DNA of 49,074 nt from Methylococcales symbiont of Iophon sp. n. MRB-2018 (GTDB lineage Bacteria > Pseudomonadota > Gammaproteobacteria > Methylococcales > Methylomonadaceae): assembly GCA_003666325.1 (NCBI GenBank), contig QPIL01000111.1:1-49074 (forward strand), written 5' to 3'. Positions within the stretch are counted from its first letter, which is position 1, and each line of letters opens with the position of its first letter. The notes beneath the pieces were generated by a model, which saw nothing but the letters and a program-made list of their open reading frames with translations, did not search any database and had not been told where the DNA came from. A program made the position numbers and the translations under genes. This document shows positions 43,407 to 49,074 of the stretch, one piece after another.

Positions 43407-43886
43407 TTAGAAACGATCTTTATTCTCGATTCTTTGAAAAAATTTTATTATCATTTCGTCACTAAAACCGCGTTGCAATAAGAAACGACTTCGTTTCATT
43501 TTTTCTGAATCTGTTATCACTACATCTTCAGCATATTTTTTGCTATACACCTGCTCAAGTATTTCCAACCAATCATCAGCGAGTTCTAATAAAACAGCCT
43601 CTAAGTCAATGCTTTGAATGCCGCGTTGTTGAATCTCAGCTTTAATCTTGATAGGACCAAAGCCTTTTTTAATTCTGTGTCTGGCATAGCTTTCAAAAAA
43701 TCGTTGATCGCTTTGCCAGCCCTGTTGCTTTAAAACACCAATAACACCTTGAGTTTGGCTAGGATCAAACCCTCTGAGTGTTAATTTATCTCTTAATTCT
43801 TTTTGGCTATGCTCTCTTCGTGTTAACAAACGTAAGCAAATTTCTTTGATTTCTTTGCTTTCCTGTGAGAGTTCAACAACTGTCAA
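43407..43886 (-). CDS. recX: RecX regulatory protein
   Basis: 159 residues with R-E-H-S-Q-K-E-L-R-D-K-L, G-W-Q-S-D-Q-R-F-F-E-S-Y-A-R-H-R, G-F-G-P-I-K-I and L-L-Q-R-G-F-S motifs of RecX three-helix repeats. It modulates RecA filaments. It starts at the base after the recA stop, so it is coupled to recA. Confidence 0.94.
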   Translation of the reverse strand: MTVVELSQESKEIKEICLRLLTRREHSQKELRDKLTLRGFDPSQTQGVIGVLKQQGWQSDQRFFESYARHRIKKGFGPIKIKAEIQQRGIQSIDLEAVLLELADDWLEILEQVYSKKYAEDVVITDSEKMKRSRFLLQRGFSDEMIIKFFQRIENKDRF

Positions 43887-44915
43887 CTATGATGGCTCTG
43901 CATTTGTTGTCTTTGAGTTATTATTAGGTGCAAAAACTTCAGCACGAATTTTTGCTTCAATTTCCTTGGCTTTTTCTGGATTATCGATCAAGTATTTTTT
44001 AACATTGTCTTTACCCTGACCAATTTTTTCGTTGTTATAGCTGTACCAGGAGCCTGCTTTCTGCACAAACCCATACTTTACTCCTAGATCAACCAGTTCC
44101 CCCATAAATGAAACACCTTCACCATAAATAATTTCAAATTCAGCTTGTTTAAAAGGAGGTGCTATTTTATTTTTAACGACTTTAACGCGGGTATCGTTGC
44201 CAATGATTTCATCGCCTTTTTTAATAGCACCTATACGACGAATATCCAAACGCACTGAAGCATAAAACTTTAGTGCATTACCACCTGTGGTGGTTTCAGG
44301 GTTACCAAACATGACACCAATTTTCATCCGTAACTGATTAATAAAAATAACTAAAGTATTAGATCGTTTGATATTGGAGGTTAATTTTCTTAACGCCTGA
44401 GACATTAATCGTGCCTGTAATCCCATATGCGAGTCGCCCATATCGCCTTCAATTTCGGCTTTGGGCGTTAAAGCGGCAACAGAATCTATCACAATCATAT
44501 CTACCGCACCCGAACGGACTAACATATCAGTAATTTCCAGTGCTTGTTCCCCAGTATCAGGTTGTGAAATTAAAAGATCGTCAATATTAATACCAATTTT
44601 TTCAGCATAAGCAGGGTCAAGTGCATGTTCAGCATCTATAAATGCTGCAATTCCACCTATTTTTTGCATTTGTGCAATCGTTTCTAGGGTCATCGTTGTT
44701 TTACCTGATGACTCAGGACCATATATTTCTACAATTCGTCCACGAGGCAAACCACCCGCACCCAGTGCAATATCAAGAGATAAAGATCCTGTTGAAACGA
44801 CTTCAATGCCTTTACCAGAAGATACATCCCCCATACGCATGACAGAACCTTTACCAAACTGTTTTTCAATTTGCATCAAGGCTACGCCTAGTGCTTTTTT
44901 CTTATTCTCGTCCAT
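43887..44915 (-). CDS. recA: Recombinase RecA
   Basis: 342 residues. G-P-E-S-S-G-K-T Walker A near 67-74, [12 protein letters not shown] Walker [16 protein letters not shown] and [10 protein letters not shown]2 region, and a conserved C-terminus. Homologous recombination and SOS. Upstream I see TCAGGC...GCCTGA inverted arms (44951-44972) but no clear canonical CTG-N10-CAG LexA box. Confidence 0.98.
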   Translation of the reverse strand: MDENKKKALGVALMQIEKQFGKGSVMRMGDVSSGKGIEVVSTGSLSLDIALGAGGLPRGRIVEIYGPESSGKTTMTLETIAQMQKIGGIAAFIDAEHALDPAYAEKIGINIDDLLISQPDTGEQALEITDMLVRSGAVDMIVIDSVAALTPKAEIEGDMGDSHMGLQARLMSQALRKLTSNIKRSNTLVIFINQLRMKIGVMFGNPETTTGGNALKFYASVRLDIRRIGAIKKGDEIIGNDTRVKVVKNKIAPPFKQAEFEIIYGEGVSFMGELVDLGVKYGFVQKAGSWYSYNNEKIGQGKDNVKKYLIDNPEKAKEIEAKIRAEVFAPNNNSKTTNAEPS

Positions 44916-45153
44916 TTTGTGCCTCTGTTTAAGTATTTAGCCAACAAGTCAGGCTCATCTTTATGCCTGAGCAATAAATTATTATCGCCATTATCACACA
45001 ATGACCCACCATGAAACTAGCTTTTGATAACAAACTTCTATATAAATGATATATCTACGGCTATCATTTTGCTTTAACCTAGGGAAATTCAATTTTTTAC
45101 CTTTTCTTTTAATTTTAATTATGAAAACAATCCTACTGACATCTGTAAAAATA

Positions 45154-46347
45154 ATGCTTAAAAAAAGCGTGCTATTAGCTGTGCTTTTTTCATCTTCTAT
45201 AGCTTCTGCTACAGACCAAGAATTATTAGATACTTTATTTCAAAACGGTGTTTTAAATAAAATCCAATATAATAGTTTGTCTAAAAAAACAGCAGAAAAA
45301 GAAGCTGAACAAGCCGCTAAAGCTGAAACAATGAGTCCAGCCATAACAAAAGCTTTAGACTGGGCGACCCGTATTAAGCTTTCTGGTGACTTCCGTTTTA
45401 GACATGAAAACATAGATAAAGATGATCCTGACGGGGTTCATGAGTCACGTCAACGTATCCGAGCCCGTCTAAAAGTAGCTACCAAGATAAATGATAATGT
45501 CGATGTTGGTTTCCGCCTAGTAACGGGAGGAGGAAAGACATCAACCAACCAATCTTTAGAGGGATCATTCACCGGCAAAAAAGTTTTTTTCGACAGAGCT
45601 TATCTTAGCTGGAATCCAAGTTTTGCTAATGGTTTAACAACTACTTTTGGTAAATTTAAACAGCCTTGGTACAACGCATCTAGCCACGGTTTACTATGGG
45701 ATAGTGATGTCAACCCTGAAGGCGTAGCCTTAATATATAAAACAACGGTAGGCTCAGTAGACCTTATTGCAACAGGAGGCTATTTTATTCTCGAAGATGG
45801 CGACAGCGTTAAAGAAGACGCTGAAAATGATGGCTTTAGTGATGATTTGAATATGTATCATGCTGGGATCAGTGGCTCTATGCAAATTACTGACTCCATT
45901 AAAGGCAGATTGGGATCTAATGCCTATATCTATAATAATGAAAGTGAAGTAGGTGAATTTAAAGATGATGATGCTATCGAAATATACGAAGTAGCCAGTC
46001 GATTTGATTTTGACACGGCTTTACTACCGCTTTATGTTTACGCCCAATATGCAAAAAATGTTTCAGCTAAAGATGGCGAAGATAGCGCATGGCTAGCTGG
46101 TTTTGGAGCAAAATTGGGTGCGTTTAAAATGGATTACAATTATCGTGATACGCAGGAATTTGCTGTAGCAAATACCTTTAATGATAGCGATTTTGCAACT
46201 GGAAACATTGCTGCCAGAGGTCACAAAGTTAAATTAGCTTACGCAATCAGCAAAAATTTTGCAGCAGCTATGGCGTATTATGCGGCCGAAGAATACAGCG
46301 GCACTAATATTGATACCCTTCAACTTGATTTAAAAGCTAAATTCTAA
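45154..46347 (+). CDS. Putative outer-membrane porin
   Basis: 397 residues from M-L-K-K-S-V-L-L-A-V-L-F-S-S-S-I-A-S-A (signal peptide). A short coiled segment (about 20-60) ends in K-A-L-D-W-A-T-R. A beta-barrel follows, beginning I-K-L-S-G-D-F-R-F-R-H-E-N, with R-Q-R-I-R-A-R-L-K and alternating aromatic strands and terminating in L-D-L-K-A-K-F, a barrel ending in Phe. This is the 'putative porin' family found in methylotrophs. An ATG at 45121 in the same frame is a possible start with a longer n-region. The transported solute is unknown. A heptamer tract starts 11 bp after the stop. Confidence 0.85.
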   Translation: MLKKSVLLAVLFSSSIASATDQELLDTLFQNGVLNKIQYNSLSKKTAEKEAEQAAKAETMSPAITKALDWATRIKLSGDFRFRHENIDKDDPDGVHESRQRIRARLKVATKINDNVDVGFRLVTGGGKTSTNQSLEGSFTGKKVFFDRAYLSWNPSFANGLTTTFGKFKQPWYNASSHGLLWDSDVNPEGVALIYKTTVGSVDLIATGGYFILEDGDSVKEDAENDGFSDDLNMYHAGISGSMQITDSIKGRLGSNAYIYNNESEVGEFKDDDAIEIYEVASRFDFDTALLPLYVYAQYAKNVSAKDGEDSAWLAGFGAKLGAFKMDYNYRDTQEFAVANTFNDSDFATGNIAARGHKVKLAYAISKNFAAAMAYYAAEEYSGTNIDTLQLDLKAKF

Positions 46348-46392
46348 AGTGATTTATAGTTAAAAAGTCAAGACTAAGACTAAAGACTCAAA
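46348..46392 (+). repeat. Heptamer tract T8 with L-like head
   Basis: After the porin stop: CAAGACTAAGACTAAAGACT then CAAAACCCCTTGATTTTTG. The latter repeats the head of the L element but then diverges into the 52-bp repeat array. Confidence 0.75.
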
Positions 46393-46426
46393 ACCCCTTG
46401 ATTTTTGATTAGTTCTGGTGCGTGGG

Positions 46427-46634
46427 CAGAGATTGTTCCCGACAATCTTACTGCATTTCCACCATCCCTGGTGGTCAGCAGAGATTGTTCCCGACAATCT
46501 TACTGCATTTCCACCATCCCTGGTGGTCAGCAGAGATTGTTCCCGACAATCTTACTGCATTTCCACCATCCCTGGTGGTCAGCAGAGATTGTTCCCGACA
46601 ATCTTACTGCATTTCCACCATCCCTGGTGGGCAA
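46427..46634 (+). repeat. Four tandem copies of the 52-bp palindromic repeat P
   Basis: Units start at 46427, 46479, 46531 and 46583 with CAGAGATTGTTCCCGACAATC and continue TTACTGCATTTCCACC and ATCCCTGGTGGTCAG; they are essentially identical. Each holds two hairpins, GATTGT-TCCCG-ACAATC and CCACCA-TCCC-TGGTGG. Three overlapping open frames here are repeat read-through. A single inverted unit is at 10048-10112. Confidence 0.95.
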
Positions 46635-46649
46635 ACGCACCCTATGGAT

Positions 46650-46676
46650 CTAAGGACTTAGGACTAAAGACCTCTT
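46650..46676 (+). repeat. Short heptamer tract T9
   Basis: TCTAAGGACTTAGGACTAAAGACC, about three units, leading directly into L copy C. Confidence 0.7.
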
Positions 46677-46862
46677 GATTTTTGGTGATTTCTTATGGTG
46701 TTAAAGTCTGGGCGGGGTTGATTTTGTTAGTATGTTTTATCAGCAAAACAACCAAGAAATAGCCGTTATTTTACCAAATACTGCTTGATTTGTCCTTGAT
46801 ATTTGTTCAATTTATTGTTATAAATCAAATTGTTATGGTGTTTTTAAGGGTTGACTACACAG
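46673..46862 (+). repeat. Dispersed ~200-bp repeat L, copy C
   Basis: Starts CTCTTGATTTTTGGTGATTT and continues with GTGTTAAAGTCTGGG, AGCAAAACAACCAAGAAATAG, CCGTTATTTTACCAAATACTG, TTTATTGTTATAAATCA and ends TTTTTAAGGGTTGACTAC. Same order as copy A. No open frame. Confidence 0.8.
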
Positions 46863-46951
46863 GCAATGTAAAAAAACTTTCTTAACCTTCTTCCCATTAG
46901 AAATTTAAGATCATATTCATATCTATTCTATTGAAAATCACTGTTTTACTG

Positions 46952-47623
46952 TTATTGATAATGCGTAGGGTCATTCACTTTCGCTTCGTTAAACCCTATA
47001 ATTCTTAATCTACAAGCATCACAAACACCACATGCTAAACCCGCTTGATCAGCACTATAACAAGAAACTGTTTGCTGATAATCTATTCCTAAAGCCACAC
47101 CTTTCTTTATAATTTCCGCTTTGCTTAATTCAATTAAAGGTGCATGTATTTTTATTTTATGACCTTCCACCCCTGCTTTTGTCGCTAAATTTGCCAATAG
47201 CTGAAATGCTTTAATAAATTCAGGTCGGCAATCTGGATAGCCTGAATAATCAACTGCATTCACGCCAATAAATATATCGTGCACATTTAATACTTCTGCC
47301 CAGCCTAGTGCAAATGATAAAAAAACTGTATTTCTAGCAGGAACATAAGTGACAGGAATGCCATCTTGTGGACTTTCTGGTACATCAATATGTTCATCTG
47401 TTAATGCTGAGCCGCCAATTGCTGCAAAGCCTAAATCAATAATTTTGTGTGCTTTGACTTGATAATATGTTGCAATTTTTTTTGCTGCATTTAATTCAGC
47501 ATTATGTTTTTGACCATAATTAAAACTAAGTGCATAGCACTGATAATTTTGCCTTCTCAGCTCCGCCAATACGGTAATCGAATCCAGACCACCTGATAAC
47601 AGGATGATTGCTTTTTTTTGCAT
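46952..47623 (-). CDS. queC: 7-cyano-7-deazaguanine synthase
   Basis: 223 residues. [13 protein letters not shown]-loop, [21 protein letters not shown], and the C-terminal zinc cysteines C-Y-S...C-G-V-C-D-A-C. It converts CDG to preQ0 in the queuosine pathway. Follows queE. Confidence 0.97.
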   Translation of the reverse strand: MQKKAIILLSGGLDSITVLAELRRQNYQCYALSFNYGQKHNAELNAAKKIATYYQVKAHKIIDLGFAAIGGSALTDEHIDVPESPQDGIPVTYVPARNTVFLSFALGWAEVLNVHDIFIGVNAVDYSGYPDCRPEFIKAFQLLANLATKAGVEGHKIKIHAPLIELSKAEIIKKGVALGIDYQQTVSCYSADQAGLACGVCDACRLRIIGFNEAKVNDPTHYQ

Positions 47624-47705
47624 TTCATTTGTTTAACGGCTTTTATTGCCTGAATAGTGCAAGCACCTAAGCACTTAGATGAAATTAAAGTGTTTCTTGA
47701 TGGTG

Positions 47706-48350
47706 TCACTTGCCTTGTATATCGCCCCAAAGGTATTTATGTAATTGTATTTGAAATCTTACCGGTAACTGATCTTGAATAATTTTATCCGCAAGTTCCA
47801 CTGGCTTCATTGCTCCCATAACGGGTGAAAATAAAACCTCACATTGATCTGATAATGCCTGTTCTTCCATAATGGACTTTGACCATTGGTAATCTTTATC
47901 ATCAGAAATTACAAATTTAAGTTGATCTTTTTTAGTTAAGTATTGGATATTTTGATATAAGTTTTTTTCTATTTCACCCGAACTTGGTGTTTTTAGATCC
48001 ATCACCTTAATGACTCTTTGGTCAACCTTTGAAATATCGATTGCACCACTGGTTTCTAAAGAAACCTTATAGTCTTTGTCAGCCAATAAAGCTAGTAAAT
48101 CCAAGCAAGCTGATTGTGCTAACGGTTCCCCACCAGTGACTGTAACAAATTGAGTATTATATAGAGCAACTTGGTCGATAATTTCAGATAATGCCATTTT
48201 TTTACCACCGCTAAAAGCATAGGCAGTATCACAATAAGAACAGCGTAAAGGACAGCCCGTTAAGCGAATAAATACGGTGGGTAAACCCACGGTATTAGAT
48301 TCACCTTGCAATGAGAAAAAAATCTCTGTGATTTTTAAAGACAACTCCAC
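47706..48350 (-). CDS. queE: 7-carboxy-7-deazaguanine synthase
   Basis: 214 residues. I-F-F-S-L-Q-G-E-S near the start, G-C-P-L-R-C-S-Y-C-D-T-A-Y-A-F with the radical-SAM CxxxCxxC cluster, and V-T-V-T-G-G-E-P-L. It makes CDG from CPH4. It is 5 bp after cpoB and 82 bp before queC. Confidence 0.96.
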   Translation of the reverse strand: MELSLKITEIFFSLQGESNTVGLPTVFIRLTGCPLRCSYCDTAYAFSGGKKMALSEIIDQVALYNTQFVTVTGGEPLAQSACLDLLALLADKDYKVSLETSGAIDISKVDQRVIKVMDLKTPSSGEIEKNLYQNIQYLTKKDQLKFVISDDKDYQWSKSIMEEQALSDQCEVLFSPVMGAMKPVELADKIIQDQLPVRFQIQLHKYLWGDIQGK

Positions 48351-48355
48351 TTAGC

Positions 48356-49074
48356 TTATTCTGTCGCTATTAACCTTAATTTTTTTGTAGCAAGATACGA
48401 TGCTGTAGTACCTGGATGGCTAAAAGCCACTTGTGTTAAATAATCCTTGGCTTTGGCTATATTATTTTGTTCCAGCTCCATATAACCTAGTTTTAACAAT
48501 GCATCAGGTGCTTTAGGGCTTTTCCCATAATGGGTAACTACTTTAGTAAAAGCAACTTTAGCAGCCTCTCTATCATCATTAACTATATAAGCTTCGCCTA
48601 GCCAATATTGGGAATTATCAGCATACTCGCCATCAGGAAATTCAATCAATAATGATTTAAAAGCAGCGATTGCTCGGATATGGTGTCCATTCCTAAGCAT
48701 TTCATACGCAACTTGGTATAGGTCTTTTTGATTAACCGGGATTTTTGGCACTTCTGCTACTACACTTGAAGCGTTAGTCATTGCCACTGGATGTTGCATC
48801 ACTCTTTGACTATTTGTTGCTACCATCATAGAGTTATCTCTGGTCGTGTCAGCTGAAGTGTTAGTCATTGCCACTGGATGTTGCATCACTCTTTGACTAT
48901 CTGTTGCTACCATCATAGAGTTATCTCTGGTCGTGTCAGCTGAAGTGTTAGTCATTGCCACTGGATGTTGCATCACTCTTTGACTATTTGTTGCTACCAT
49001 CATAGAGTTATCTCTGGTCGTGTCAGCTGAAGTGTTAGTCATTGCCACTGGATGTTGCATCACTCTTTGACTAC
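48356..49074 (-). CDS. cpoB: CpoB/YbgF cell-division coordinator, 3' part, with an 87-bp in-frame repeat
   Basis: The C-terminal ~120 residues are TPR-type: D-L-Y-Q-V-A-Y-E-M-L-R-N-G-H-H, F-P-D-G-E-Y-A-D-N-S-Q-Y-W-L-G-E-A-Y, and S-P-K-A-P-D-A-L-L-K-L-G-Y-M. This is the CpoB/YbgF domain, and the queE-queC neighbourhood fits. The N-terminal part is made of 29-residue repeats (S-Q-R-V-M-Q-H-P-V-A-M-T-N ... T-R-D-N-S-M-M-V-A-T-N), about three and a half copies nearly identical at the DNA level. The frame stays open to the last base, so the true start (signal peptide and coiled coil) lies beyond the window. The GTG at 49063 is inside a repeat and is not the start. Confidence 0.88.
   Translation of the reverse strand, partial: SQRVMQHPVAMTNTSADTTRDNSMMVATNSQRVMQHPVAMTNTSADTTRDNSMMVATDSQRVMQHPVAMTNTSADTTRDNSMMVATNSQRVMQHPVAMTNASSVVAEVPKIPVNQKDLYQVAYEMLRNGHHIRAIAAFKSLLIEFPDGEYADNSQYWLGEAYIVNDDREAAKVAFTKVVTHYGKSPKAPDALLKLGYMELEQNNIAKAKDYLTQVAFSHPGTTASYLATKKLRLIATE

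Noticed and set aside
44916..45045. LexA box upstream of recA
   Set aside because: Searched by eye for CTG-N10-CAG near the promoter and found no convincing match.
46405..46678. Three overlapping plus frames of about 80 codons
   Set aside because: They are the 52-bp palindromic repeat read in three frames.

Overview
The window is an AT-rich chromosomal segment of a gammaproteobacterium, most probably a type I methanotroph or methylotroph of the order Methylococcales. The case rests on a free-standing hexulose-6-phosphate synthase (RuMP formaldehyde fixation), a serine-glyoxylate-type aminotransferase, and gammaproteobacterial gene orders (aroQ-accB-accC-prmA-dusB-fis-purH-purD; recA-recX-alaS-lysC-csrA-tRNAs; cpoB-queE-queC; dapA-bamC). 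Genus cannot be fixed without a database search.

Left part (1-10.7 kb), accessory and repeat-rich: the 5' part of a BspA-like surface protein runs off the left edge; then come the aminotransferase (-) and hps (+). Next is a three-gene + strand cluster: a protein with 24 copies of an [S/T]-G-V-x-K-Y motif, a two-domain haem-oxygenase-like diiron protein, and an AlkB/XylM-type membrane di-iron hydroxylase. Inverted copies of a ~200-bp non-coding repeat and heptanucleotide tracts bracket this cluster. It is the best candidate for an undescribed metabolic system. A membrane-anchored periplasmic protein and several tandem repeats follow.

Middle part (10.7-18.4 kb): GH57 alpha-glucan branching enzyme with its DUF4912 partner, a divergent HemF-like oxidase and leuB. 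These are followed by a small integron-type cassette array without an integrase (CALIN). It has three attC-like sites, brnTA and vapBC-type toxin-antitoxin pairs, a decayed DUF2628 gene and two unknown small genes, and it ends next to fxsA.

Right part (18.4-49 kb), mainly housekeeping: cutA, dsbD (with a duplicated alpha domain) and a TlpA-like thioredoxin; aroQ-accBC; prmA, two small unknown genes, dusB-fis and purHD (+ strand). Then on the - strand come cysM-purL, dapA-bamC, rbgA, an IS630 remnant, four tRNAs, csrA, lysC, alaS and recX-recA. A + strand porin follows, and finally cpoB-queE-queC (-), with cpoB running off the right edge and carrying an 87-bp in-frame repeat.

A recurrent theme is a family of heptanucleotide tracts (GACTAAA, GACTCAG, GACGAAA, GACAAAA). 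They start at or just after stop codons or tRNA ends, nearly always in the same orientation relative to the upstream gene. Several are followed by one of a few palindromic or conserved non-coding modules. All functional statements come from reading the sequence and recalling family motifs; no searches were run.
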